Part shown: in pieces, positions 1-10,223 of the stretch
Layout of the letters: each line of letters opens with the position of its first letter
Numbering within the stretch: the first letter of the stretch is position 1
Source: Micromonospora zamorensis
GTDB taxonomy: Bacteria; Actinomycetota; Actinomycetes; Mycobacteriales; Micromonosporaceae
Length of the DNA stretch: 64,000 bases
Direction: 5' to 3'
NCBI RefSeq assembly: GCF_900090275.1
Contig: NZ_LT607755.1
Location: forward strand, 620,001 to 684,000
Notes under the pieces: model-generated
What the model was told of the DNA's origin: nothing
Seen by the model: only the letters and a program-made list of their open reading frames with translations
Database searches by the model: none
Made by a program: the position numbers and the translations under genes

Positions 1-1022
1 CCGGTACGGGTGATGATCCGTCCGCTCAGCGTGGAGGAGACCAGCAGACCGAGGATCATCGGCAGCGTCATCAGGCCGGACATGGTCGGGCTCTGGCCGC
101 GGCTGATCTGGAAGTACTGGCCGAGGAAGACCGAGGCGCCGAACATGCCCACGCCGACAGCGATGCTGGCGACGACGGCCAGGGTGATGGTGCGGTTGCG
201 GAACAGCCGCGGCGGGATCATCGGCTCGGCGGCCCGGGTCTCGACCCGGATCGCCAGCGCGCCGAGCACCAGGGCACCGACCACCATGACGGCGCTCTGC
301 CAGGAGGCCCAGGCGAACTGGCCGCCAGCGAGCGAGACCCAGATCAGCAGCAGCGAGACGGCTGCGGTGATCAGCGTGGCGCCCCACCAGTCGATCTGTG
401 CCTTCCGCTTGATCACGGGCAGGTGCAGGGTCTTCTGGAGCACGACCAGCGCGGCGATGGCGAACGGCACGCCGACGTAGAAGCACCAGCGCCAGCCGAG
501 CCAGGAGGTGTCCACGATCACACCGCCGATCAGCGGGCCGCCGATGGTGCCGACGGCCATCACAGCGCCGAGGTAGCCGCTGTAGCGGCCCCGCTCGCGT
601 GGCGCGATCATGGTCGCCATGATCACCTGGGCCAGCGCGGTGAGGCCGCCGGCGCCGACTCCCTGGAGCACCCGGCAGGCGATCAGCTCACTGGTGCCCT
701 GTGCGGCCCCGGCCAGCACCGAGCCCAGCACGTAGATCCCCAGGGAGATCTGGACCAGGAGCTTCTTGCTGGTCAGGTCTGCGAGTTTGCCCCAGATGGG
801 GGTGGTCGCGGTGGTCGCGAGCAGGGCTGAGGTGACCACCCAGGTGTACGCGGACTGACTGCCGTGCAGTTCGGTGATGATCCTCGGCAGCGCGTTCGAG
901 ACGACCGTGGAGGAGAGGATCGCGACGAACATGCCCAGCAGCAGGCCGGAGAGGGCCTGCAGGATCTGCCGGTGCGTCATGTCGACGCCGGTCGCCCGTG
1001 GGGGCGCTGTCGCCTGGGTCAT
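1..1022 (-). CDS. MFS multidrug exporter, EmrB/QacA (DHA2) type, C-terminus beyond window
   Basis: Translated from ATG at 1022 this gives about 340 residues of a polytopic membrane protein and runs off the left edge. The N-terminal half shows the drug:H+ antiporter pattern: the loop GKLADLTSKK after the second helix, RVLQGVGAGG, and the motif-C-like stretch GTIGGPLIGGV. These fit the 14-helix DHA2 family that exports hydrophobic drugs or dyes. Two MarR-type palindromes lie just upstream and a marR gene precedes it on the same strand, so repression relieved by a ligand is inferred. Substrate cannot be told from sequence. Confidence 0.9.
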   Translation of the reverse strand, partial: MTQATAPPRATGVDMTHRQILQALSGLLLGMFVAILSSTVVSNALPRIITELHGSQSAYTWVVTSALLATTATTPIWGKLADLTSKKLLVQISLGIYVLGSVLAGAAQGTSELIACRVLQGVGAGGLTALAQVIMATMIAPRERGRYSGYLGAVMAVGTIGGPLIGGVIVDTSWLGWRWCFYVGVPFAIAALVVLQKTLHLPVIKRKAQIDWWGATLITAAVSLLLIWVSLAGGQFAWASWQSAVMVVGALVLGALAIRVETRAAEPMIPPRLFRNRTITLAVVASIAVGVGMFGASVFLGQYFQISRGQSPTMSGLMTLPMILGLLVSSTLSGRIITRT

Positions 1023-1088
1023 CGTTGCTGCCTCCGAAGGGAGTCGAGGTGAAAGCGACGGGGGCGGTTTCGCGAGGGTCGCCTGAGA

Positions 1089-1128
1089 GTTGCCTGAGGC
1101 AACCGTATATTTGGTTGCCTGAAGCAAC
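1089..1128. promoter_or_regulatory. Two tandem MarR-type operators upstream of the MFS gene
   Basis: Two 15-bp sites: a perfect palindrome GTTGCCTGAGGCAAC (1089-1103) and a near copy GTTGCCTGAAGCAAC (1114-1128), 25 bp centre to centre. They lie in the 145-bp gap between marR and the MFS start, with the only AT-rich bases (TATATTT) between them. On the minus strand the AT-rich segment would be the -10 region of the exporter promoter, so a bound MarR dimer would cover it. Binding by the adjacent MarR protein is inferred. Confidence 0.75.
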
Positions 1129-1167
1129 AACCTGACGGAGCGGTGCGCTATTCCCCGTCTCGGAGCG

Positions 1168-1608
1168 CTACTGCCAGGAGTCGTTGAACCGGCCCAACAG
1201 CCGGGCGAACTCCTCGACGTCCCGGGCCGGCCAGTCGTTCAGCGTGCGCAGCAACTCTCCCACCCGCGCAGACCGGGCTGCGTCGAACCGGCGCTGGCCC
1301 TCCTCGGTGAACGTGATCTGCGCGGCCCGTCGGTCACTCGGGTCGGGGTCGCGGTAGACCAGGCCGAGGACCTCCAAGGCGTTGATCTGCCGGCTCAGCG
1401 TTCCCTTGCCCACACCAAGCCGCGCCGCCAACTCGGTCAACCGGATCGACCCACTGCGCCGCAACCAGAGCAGCAGCCCGTAGGTGTTCGGCTCCAGGTT
1501 CGGATGCACCTCGCGGGCGATCTCCCAGGAAACCGCCCGCCCACGGCGCAGCAGGGCGGTCAACTCGTGCTCGACCGCCCGGATCGGTTCTGGCAGGTGC
1601 TCGTCCAC
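1168..1608 (-). CDS. MarR-family transcriptional regulator
   Basis: 146 residues, the usual MarR length. The winged helix-turn-helix is at about residues 52-105 (IRLTELAARLGVGKGTLSRQ, then the wing DPSDRRAAQITFTEEG), flanked by helices that form the dimer interface. The GTG start at 1608 lies 6 nt after TAGTCT on the minus strand, a leaderless-type promoter. It lies upstream of the MFS exporter on the same strand and probably represses it through the two 15-bp palindromes in between. Confidence 0.92.
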   Translation of the reverse strand: MDEHLPEPIRAVEHELTALLRRGRAVSWEIAREVHPNLEPNTYGLLLWLRRSGSIRLTELAARLGVGKGTLSRQINALEVLGLVYRDPDPSDRRAAQITFTEEGQRRFDAARSARVGELLRTLNDWPARDVEEFARLLGRFNDSWQ

Positions 1609-1617
1609 GCGTAGAGA

Positions 1618-3345
1618 CTACGGCGAGGCCGGCCGTGCGGCGGCCGAGAGTCGGCGCCGCATCACGGGGCGTAGGCGGCCGTCCTTCGTGGTGCCCTCGA
1701 TCACCACGTCAGCCCTGCGCCCCTCATGCGTCAGGGTCGCAACCGCGTTGCCGAAGTAGGGACCGGCCAACTTGCGCCACCGCACCCCCGGCCGTCGGAC
1801 ACCCGCGGAGCGAGCCAGCGCCCGGGTGGCACCGGCCGGACCGGCCGACCAACCGAGCCGCATCAGCGGACGGATGCCGGCCGGCACCTGGTTGTGGATC
1901 GGTGAGCAGGTGAGCTGGTGCACGGGTGTGACCACCGCCGGATCGCCGAACCGGGCCCGGGCCACGTACGAGTGGTGCACGTCCCCGGAGAGCACGCTGA
2001 TCGACGCCGGCGGGGCGTACGCCGGACCGGCGCCGACCCGCGCGCCGGACTGCCGGGGGGTGCCGGTGCCGATGCGGGTGAAGGTCTCCGCCAGCGCCTC
2101 GAAGGAACGCCGGAACGCCGCCCAGTGCTCCAGGTCCAGTGCGCGGCGCAGCTTCTCCGCCCCGCGGGCCACCCAGGGGCGACGCGAGTCCGCCAACTTC
2201 TCGTTCCACGCCTCGATGTGGTGGATGCCCTGCGGCAGCAGCCAGGGCAGCGAGGCGCCGACCACCAGGTGGTCGTAGACCCCGTGCGCCTGGTCGAGGA
2301 ACCAGGACCACTCGCCCGGCGGCAGCATCGCCCGGCTGCCCGGGTCGAGCACCCGGCTGCACCTGTTGTCGAGCATGACCAGCCGGGTCCGGCCCAGGTC
2401 CAGTGCGTAACTCCACTGGTACTGCACCGCGCGCCAGCGCTCGGTGTCGTGCGCCACGTCCGACTCCTGGTCGACCCGGTGCCCGAAATCGCGCAGCACC
2501 CCGGTGGCGTCCTCGGCGGCGGCGACCTTCGCGAAGACCGGGTCGGCGGCGATCTCGTCCGGGGAGAGGTTGCCGAGGTGCTGGTAGACCCAGTAGGAGG
2601 CGAGCCCGCTGCCGATCCGCTCCTGCCACCACGGCTGCTCGCGCATCTCGGCACGCCACGCCGCCGAGGTGTTCCAGTCGTCGATGATCTCGTGATCGTC
2701 GAAGATCATCACGCTCGGCACGGTGGAGAGCAGCCAACGGATCTCCGGGTCACGCCAGGACTCCAGGTAGAGCTTCGTGTACTCGTCGAAGCTCACCACC
2801 TGGTCGGCCGGGGCGCCCTTCGGACGCCGCCGGCGCCGACGCAGCAGCCGGCGCACCGTGGGCGAGGTGACGTCGGCGTAGACCTGGTCACCGAGCAGCA
2901 CCAGCAGGTCCGGCGGCGGGTTCGCCTCCGGGTCGGCCATCAACCGTCGGGCGTACGCGTCCAGCGCGTCCGGTGGCAGCTTGCGGGTCGTGGAGTGCTG
3001 GGTGGTCTCGCGGCACGAGCCGAAGATCAGGTTGACCGGCTGGTCCCGGTCGTCGGCGGCCCGGGTGCGGATCACGCTCGGCGGGAAGCCGCTGCTCGGC
3101 ACCGGCCAGACCACCTCGTCGTCGACGACCACCTCGTAGGTGGTCGCGCTGTCCGGGGTGAGCCCCTCCACCACCACGAGGGCGTAGTGGTGGTCGTACG
3201 CCGAGAAGGTGGGCGCGGTGCCGGTGGCGCCGTCGGCGGTGCGGACGGTGACCACGGCGGGCGCGGCCGTCTCCACCCAGACGGTCGCTCGGGTGTCCAC
3301 CACTCGCCGCAGGAGTGGGCCGATGAGGAGGTGTGCGGCGGGCAT
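1618..3345 (-). CDS. PhoD-like alkaline phosphatase / metallophosphatase
   Basis: 575 residues from ATG 3345; this start lies 7 nt after TAGGCT on the minus strand, whereas the upstream start at 3375 would lie inside the promoter. After an N-terminal beta-sandwich-like region (about 1-95) the metal-binding signatures of the PhoD family appear in order: LLGDQVYAD near 150, FDDHEIIDDWN near 215, and SGDVHHSY near 453. No Tat or Sec signal peptide is visible, unlike secreted PhoD enzymes, so it is probably cytoplasmic with an unknown phosphoester substrate. Its stop is 9 bp before marR. Confidence 0.85.
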   Translation of the reverse strand: MPAAHLLIGPLLRRVVDTRATVWVETAAPAVVTVRTADGATGTAPTFSAYDHHYALVVVEGLTPDSATTYEVVVDDEVVWPVPSSGFPPSVIRTRAADDRDQPVNLIFGSCRETTQHSTTRKLPPDALDAYARRLMADPEANPPPDLLVLLGDQVYADVTSPTVRRLLRRRRRRPKGAPADQVVSFDEYTKLYLESWRDPEIRWLLSTVPSVMIFDDHEIIDDWNTSAAWRAEMREQPWWQERIGSGLASYWVYQHLGNLSPDEIAADPVFAKVAAAEDATGVLRDFGHRVDQESDVAHDTERWRAVQYQWSYALDLGRTRLVMLDNRCSRVLDPGSRAMLPPGEWSWFLDQAHGVYDHLVVGASLPWLLPQGIHHIEAWNEKLADSRRPWVARGAEKLRRALDLEHWAAFRRSFEALAETFTRIGTGTPRQSGARVGAGPAYAPPASISVLSGDVHHSYVARARFGDPAVVTPVHQLTCSPIHNQVPAGIRPLMRLGWSAGPAGATRALARSAGVRRPGVRWRKLAGPYFGNAVATLTHEGRRADVVIEGTTKDGRLRPVMRRRLSAAARPASP

Positions 3346-3383
3346 GCGGCCGAGCCTACCGCCGGTTCCCGGCACCGGCCTGG

Positions 3384-3465
3384 TGCGGTGGTTGAGACTC
3401 CGGGCACCGCTCGGGGTGCGGTGGCTGAGACTCCGGGCACCGCCCCGGGTGCGGTGGCTGAGACG
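3384..3465. repeat. 33-bp tandem repeat between the PhoD-like gene and ftsY
   Basis: Units begin at 3384, 3417 and 3450, each opening with TGCGGTGG(T/C)TGAGAC; two full copies and about half of a third. The repeat fills most of the gap between the divergent phosphatase and ftsY promoters. The unit length is a multiple of three, so it makes open frames, but none looks like a protein. Confidence 0.8.
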
Positions 3466-3494
3466 CCGCCGCCCGCATCTGACAGGATTCCGGC

Positions 3495-4682
3495 ATGGCC
3501 GAATATCTCGTCCTCGCTCTGGTCCTGCTCGGTGTGCTGATCGCCGGCACAGTAGGGCTGGTCGTGCCGCGCCTGCGGCGTCGGCCCGAGCCCCCGCTGC
3601 CGCACACCGAGGTCGACACCAGGGCCGAGGAAGATCTCGCCGGCCCGCCGGTCGAGGCTCCGGAGTCCGAACTGTCCACCGGCGTCCTGGTCGAGCCGCC
3701 GCCGGTCATCGAGGCGCCCGCACCGGTGGAGGTGCCCGAGCCGACCGCCGGGCGGCTGGTCCGGCTCCGCTCGCGACTGTCCCGCTCGCAGAACGTCTTC
3801 GGCAAGGGCCTGCTCGGCCTGCTCGCCCGCGACCACCTCGACGAGGACGTCTGGGAGGAGATCGAGGACAGCCTGATCACCGCCGACGTCGGCGTCGACG
3901 CCACCCGCGACATCGTCGACCGGCTTCGTGAGCGCACCCGGGTGCTCGGCACCCGTTCGGCGTCCGAGCTGCGGGCACTGCTCGCCGCCGAGCTGGTCAA
4001 CGCGCTCGACCCGAGCCTGGACCGCTCGTTGCGGACCGCCCCGAAGGACGGCGTGCCGGCGGTGGTCCTCGTCGTCGGCGTCAACGGCGCCGGCAAGACC
4101 ACCACCTGCGGCAAGATCGCCCGGGTGCTGGTCGCCGACGGCCGTACCGTGCTGCTCGGCGCCGCGGACACCTTCCGGGCCGCCGCCGCCGACCAGCTGG
4201 AGACCTGGGGCTCCCGCGTCGGCGCGGAGACCGTCCGGGGGCCCGAGGCCGCCGACCCGGCCAGTGTCGCCTTCGACGCGGTCAAGCGCGGCATCGACAC
4301 CGGCGTGGACACCGTGCTCATCGACACCGCCGGCCGCCTGCAGAACAAGGTCGGCCTGATGGACGAGCTGGGCAAGGTCAAGCGCGTGGTGGAGAAGCAG
4401 GGCCCGATCGACGAGACACTGCTCATCCTGGACGCCACCACCGGCCAGAACGGCCTGGAGCAGGCCCGGGTCTTCACCGAGGTGGTCAACGTGACCGGCG
4501 TGGTGCTGACCAAGCTCGACGGCACCGCCAAGGGCGGCATCGTGATCGCCGTGCAGCGCAAGCTCGGCATCCCCGTGAAGCTGGTCGGCCTCGGTGAGGG
4601 CAAGGACGACCTGGCCCCGTTCGACCCGGCGCAGTTCGTCGACGCGTTGCTGGGGACCGAGGCCACCGGACGGGACGCGTAG
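3495..4682 (+). CDS. ftsY: Signal recognition particle receptor FtsY
   Basis: 395 residues. An N-terminal hydrophobic helix (about 4-26) replaces the long acidic A domain of E. coli FtsY, as in many actinobacteria, and is followed by an acidic/proline-rich linker. The NG GTPase domain has G1 GVNGAGKT (195-202), DTAGRLQNK for the G3 region and TKLDGTAKGG for the G4/closing loop. It docks ribosome-SRP complexes at the membrane together with Ffh, encoded in this window at 12155. ATG follows CAGGAT by 6 nt (leaderless start). Confidence 0.97.
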   Translation: MAEYLVLALVLLGVLIAGTVGLVVPRLRRRPEPPLPHTEVDTRAEEDLAGPPVEAPESELSTGVLVEPPPVIEAPAPVEVPEPTAGRLVRLRSRLSRSQNVFGKGLLGLLARDHLDEDVWEEIEDSLITADVGVDATRDIVDRLRERTRVLGTRSASELRALLAAELVNALDPSLDRSLRTAPKDGVPAVVLVVGVNGAGKTTTCGKIARVLVADGRTVLLGAADTFRAAAADQLETWGSRVGAETVRGPEAADPASVAFDAVKRGIDTGVDTVLIDTAGRLQNKVGLMDELGKVKRVVEKQGPIDETLLILDATTGQNGLEQARVFTEVVNVTGVVLTKLDGTAKGGIVIAVQRKLGIPVKLVGLGEGKDDLAPFDPAQFVDALLGTEATGRDA

Positions 4683-4688
4683 TCTCGG

Positions 4689-5552
4689 GTGTCCAGTGAC
4701 AACCGCGCATACGCGGGCTGGCGTGACCCCGGCCACCCCTCGCAGCGCCTCGGGAGACCGTACGTGACTTCGCAGGAGATCCCGCTGCACGGCGGCAACG
4801 TGAGCACCGTCGTCCGCGTCGGTGACACGGTCCGCCGCAACGCCGGGCCGTGGACACCGTCCGTGCACGCCCTGCTGCGGCACCTGGAGTACGTGGGCTT
4901 CACCGGCGCACCCCGGGCGCTCGGCATGGACGAGCGCAACCGCGAGGTGCTGTCGTACCTGGAGGGGGAGTGCGGGGAATACCCGCTCGCCCCGCACTGG
5001 GTGACCGACGAGGCGCTGGTCACCGTCGCCACCATGCTGCGGATGTTCCACGACGCGCAGTACGGCTTCACCCCGCAGCCGGGGGCGGTCTGGCGCTCGT
5101 TCGGGCCCCCGCCACCGGACACCGAGGTGATCTGCCACCACGACGCAGCGCCGCACAACGTGATCTGGCGGCCGGACGGCACCCTCGGGCTGATCGACTT
5201 CGACCTCGCCTCACCCGGCGCGCGGATCTACGACGTGGCGTACGCGGCCTGGACCTGGGTGCCGATCTTCGCGGACCGTGACTCGATCACGCTCGGCTGG
5301 AAGCACCCGGACCGGCCGCGCCGGCTCCGGCTCTTCGCCGACGCGTACGGGCTGATCCCTCGGGACCGGCACCGGCTGATCCGGACCATCCGCAAGCGGA
5401 TCGTGGACCACGTCGAGGGCATCCGCCGGATGGCCGCCGCCGGTGAGCCGGCGTTCGTCCGGATCGTGCACAAGGGCCACCTGCGCCGACCGATGCGCGA
5501 TCTGCGGCTGCTCGACTACGAGCGGCACGCACTCGAGAACGCCCTCCGCTGA
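4689..5552 (+). CDS. Aminoglycoside phosphotransferase-fold (APH) kinase, substrate unknown
   Basis: 287 residues, GTG start directly after ftsY. The kinase signature is HHDAAPHNVIW (catalytic Asp and metal-binding Asn) followed by GLIDFDLASPG (the DFG-like metal Asp). The N-terminal nucleotide-binding lobe is short. This superfamily includes antibiotic, choline, homoserine and macrolide kinases, and nothing in the sequence separates these. The start is uncertain because TAGTCT lies only 3 nt upstream and overlaps the ftsY stop. Confidence 0.85.
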   Translation: MSSDNRAYAGWRDPGHPSQRLGRPYVTSQEIPLHGGNVSTVVRVGDTVRRNAGPWTPSVHALLRHLEYVGFTGAPRALGMDERNREVLSYLEGECGEYPLAPHWVTDEALVTVATMLRMFHDAQYGFTPQPGAVWRSFGPPPPDTEVICHHDAAPHNVIWRPDGTLGLIDFDLASPGARIYDVAYAAWTWVPIFADRDSITLGWKHPDRPRRLRLFADAYGLIPRDRHRLIRTIRKRIVDHVEGIRRMAAAGEPAFVRIVHKGHLRRPMRDLRLLDYERHALENALR

Positions 5553-5678
5553 CCGTCGACCGGTCGATGCTCGGCCGGTCCCGTCAAGCGGACCGGTCGA
5601 TGGGCCTGGCCGGTCAGCCATCGACGTCCACCGTCCGAACGATCCACCATTGTCCATGCCGCCGACTGTGCGGACTTC

Positions 5679-5715
5679 GTGACACGTACGAAACAACCCG
5701 TCACGAAACGGAAAC
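5679..5715 (+). promoter_or_regulatory. GlnR box upstream of amtB
   Basis: Two half-sites in series: GTGAC-n6-GAAAC (5679-5694) and GTCAC-n6-GAAAC (5700-5715). This matches the actinobacterial GlnR consensus gTnAC-n6-GaAAC. It lies 114 bp upstream of amtB, inside the 276-bp gap after the kinase gene. GlnR activates amtB-glnK-glnD under nitrogen limitation in Streptomyces and relatives; the same is inferred here. The rest of the gap has only two copies of GACCGGTCGATG, at 5558 and 5591. Confidence 0.88.
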
Positions 5716-5828
5716 CCGCCCGGGACCCTGTGTGAAACAGCCGGCCGCGAAGCTTCCGCGCAACCGGCCTACGGGCGACGCTGCCCCGGAAAGCCGCGAA
5801 GGAGGAATTCACCCTTTAGGAGGCCAGC

Positions 5829-7602
<1,774 letters not shown>

Positions 7603-7618
7603 TCGCGCAACGACCGAC

Positions 7619-9894
7619 ATGACCTCGTTGATCAAGAAGAACGCGTCAGGACACGCCGGTGACGGTGACGCGAACCTCTTGATCAACGAGGTCGTCGGCG
7701 TTCCCGGGGGGATCGGGGAGTCCGCCCGGCTGGGGCGGGCGAGCGCTTACGACGCCTTTCTGCGAGGGCTGCTGCCTTCGCGGGAGGGGGTCGCGCTGAT
7801 CGCCGTCGGGGGGTTGGGGAGGCGGCAGTGCGCCCCGTACGGCGACCTCGACCTGGTCCTGCTGCACGCCGGGGTGCCCGGCACCGACGAGTTGGCCGCC
7901 TCGGTCTGGTACCCGATCTGGGACGCCGGCCTACGGCTCGACCACTCGGTACGCACCGTCTCCGAAGCACTCTCGGTGGCCCAGGACGACGTCAAGGTCG
8001 CCCTCGGGCTGCTCGACGCCCGGCTGGTGGCGGGCGACCAGACCTTGGCCGACGCGCTGATCCGCACCGCCGCCGACCACTGGCGGCGCACCGCCGTCCG
8101 GCACCTGCCCGGCCTGCGGGCGGTCACCGAAGCACGCTGGCAGGCCCACGGCGAGCTGGCCTTCCTGCTGGAGGGCGACCTGAAGGAGGCCGCCGGCGGT
8201 CTGCGCGACGTCGGGCTGCTGCGAGCGATCTCCGCCGCCGGCATCACCGACGCGCTGCGCCCCGCCGTACGCGCCGCCCACCTGCGCCTGCTGGACATCC
8301 GGGACGCCCTGCACCAGCAGGTCGGCCGCCGGGTCGACCGGCTGGTCGCCCAGGAACGAGACGGTGTGGCCGCGCTTCTCGCGCTGGAGGACGGCGACGC
8401 CCTCCTGCGACGGGTCGCCGGTGACGCCCGCACGGTCAGCCACGCCCTGGACGACGCGTTCCGTGCCGCCGACCGGCTGCGATCCGGCCGGTCCCGAGGG
8501 GGCGGCGCTCCCCCGCGCGCCGCCCGGTGGCCCGCGACGTGGTCGAGCACGACGGCGAGCTCGTGCTGGCCCGTACGGCGATCGGGGCTCGCCCCGACCC
8601 GAGCCTCTCGCTGCGGGTGGCCGCCGCGGCGGCCACGACCCGACTCCCGATCGCCCGGGCCACCTGCGAATGGCTGGCGGCGTACTGCCCGCCACTGCCC
8701 GCGCCCTGGCCGACTGATGCCCGGGCCGCGCTGACCACCCTGCTCGGCGCCGGTCCCGGCCTGGTGCCCGCCTGGGAAACCTGCGACCGGTACGGACTGG
8801 TCGACAACTGGCTGCCCGAATGGACCCGGCTGCGCAGTCTGCCGCAGCACAACCCGGTGCACCGCTACACCCTCGACCGGCACCTGGTGCAGACCGCTCA
8901 CGAGGCCAGCCGGCACGCCCGTGAGGTGGAACGGCCCGACCTGCTGCTCCTCGGCGCTCTCCTGCACGACATCGGCAAGGGACTTCCCGGTGATCACAGC
9001 ACCGTCGGGGTGCCCGTCGCCCAGGCGGCGGCGACCCGGATCGGTCTGCCCCCCACCGAGGTCGAGCTGATCGGCACGCTGGTCCGGTTGCACCTGCTGC
9101 TGCCCGACGTGGCCACCCGCCGTGACCTGGCCGACCCGGTCACCATCGCCTCGGTGGCCGAGTCGGTGGGGGACACCGGCACCCTCGACCTGTTGCACGC
9201 GCTGGTCCGCGCCGACGCGGCGGCGACCGGGCCGGCGGCCTGGTCGGACTGGAAGGGCCGACTCGTCGCCGAACTGGTCGGTCGGGTCCGCACCGCACTG
9301 GACACCGGCGTACTGCCCGAACCGCCCACCCCGGACCCGGCGCTGCTGGCCGGGCCCCTGCCGGTCGTCCATCTGACCGGCGACCGGGTGTCGGTCGCCG
9401 CGGCGGACCGGCGGGGCCTGCTCGCCACGGTCGCCGGCTGCCTGGCGCTGCACCGGCTGGAAGTGATCTCCGCGGATGCCTCCGTGGTCGACGGCCGTGC
9501 CCTGGTCGAGTGCCGGGTCCAACCCCGCTACGGTCTCCCGCCCGACCCGGTCCCGCTCCGCGCCGACCTCCGTCGTGCGGTCGGCGGCGACGTGTCGGTC
9601 ACCCAGCGGCTGCGGGGTCGGGCGCTCGCCGCCCGCGGCGGTGGGGCTGCTCCCCGGGTCGTCTGGCACCGCGAGGCGGCCACCAACGCCGTGCTGCTGG
9701 AGTTGCGCGCCGCCGACGCCGCCGGGTTGCTTTACCGGGTCGCCTGCGCGCTCGACGAGGCGGGCGCCCTGGTCCGCGCGGCCCGCATCTCCACTCTCGG
9801 CGCCGACGTGGTGGACGCCTTCTACCTGGTCGGAGGCTGGCCGGACGACGCCACCCGGGCCCGCCTGGAGGCGGCCGTCCTCGCCGCCGTCTGA
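7619..9894 (+). pseudogene. glnD: [Protein-PII] nucleotidyltransferase GlnD, frameshifted
   Basis: The N-terminal part is read in one frame from ATG 7619, with the nucleotidyltransferase motif GGLGRRQCAP-GDLDLVLLH at about residues 63-82. The rest is read in another frame from about 8500 to 9894, holding the HD domain (LLHDIGKGLPGDHS) and two ACT domains. The frames join only if one base is restored between about 8495 and 8530, where a G5 run (8498-8502) and a C5 run (8510-8514) occur. This is either a real inactivating deletion or a sequencing error. GlnD modifies GlnK according to glutamine level. The first 25 codons coincide with a palindromic repeat. Confidence 0.88.
7621..7693. repeat. 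Long palindromic (REP-like) hairpin over the glnD start
   Basis: 27-bp arms 7621-7647 and 7667-7693 match at 24 positions around a 19-nt loop containing GACACGCCG. The ends read GACCTCGTTGATCAAG and its complement. It begins 2 nt after the A of the glnD ATG, so the mRNA start would sit at the foot of a strong stem. It shares the TGATC outer end and loop sequence with the hairpin at 61476 and the end with that at 51452. Confidence 0.85.
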
Positions 9895-10058
9895 CCTACG
9901 GCGACACCGCCGACGGTTGCTGTCCGGCTGCGGCGTGCTGACACAGCCGGCCGCCTGGTCGCCGAGTGCCGCGCCGACTGCCTGGCTGCTTGGTCGCCGG
10001 GTGCGGCCGGGCGGTGCTCGGCCATTGCCAGCCGGTCACTCCTGAGAGCGTTATACCT

Positions 10059-10086
10059 CAGAGTCATATTTATGCCCCAGAGTCAT
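10059..10086. promoter_or_regulatory. Direct repeat CAGAGTCAT x2 in the glnD-histidine kinase gap
   Basis: Two copies of CAGAGTCAT (10059-10067, 10078-10086), 19 bp apart, in an AT-richer patch (TTATACCTCA, CATATTTATG). The spacing of nearly two helix turns is typical of a response-regulator or activator site. Otherwise the 329-bp gap 9895-10223 holds only the kinase promoter at its end (CAGAAT, 10211-10216). The binding protein is unknown; the adjacent response regulator is a candidate. Confidence 0.45.
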
Positions 10087-10223
10087 CAGGCTCGTGAGGA
10101 AGTCCGCCGTCAGTGCGCTGCGGTGCGATCGAAGGGCCCGTGAACGGGTACGTCCGGGGGCGTAGGTGCGGTGCCGCTCGTGGACGCACGTCAGGTGGCC
10201 TCGGCGCGGGCAGAATGACGGCC

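Noticed and set aside
1918..3540. Long rightward open frame opposite the PhoD-like gene
   Set aside because: The translation is His/Arg/Gly-rich without motifs, while the minus strand encodes clear metallophosphatase motifs.
3072..5156. Long leftward open frame across ftsY
   Set aside because: Antisense shadow created by GC-rich third positions; ftsY has all SRP-GTPase motifs.
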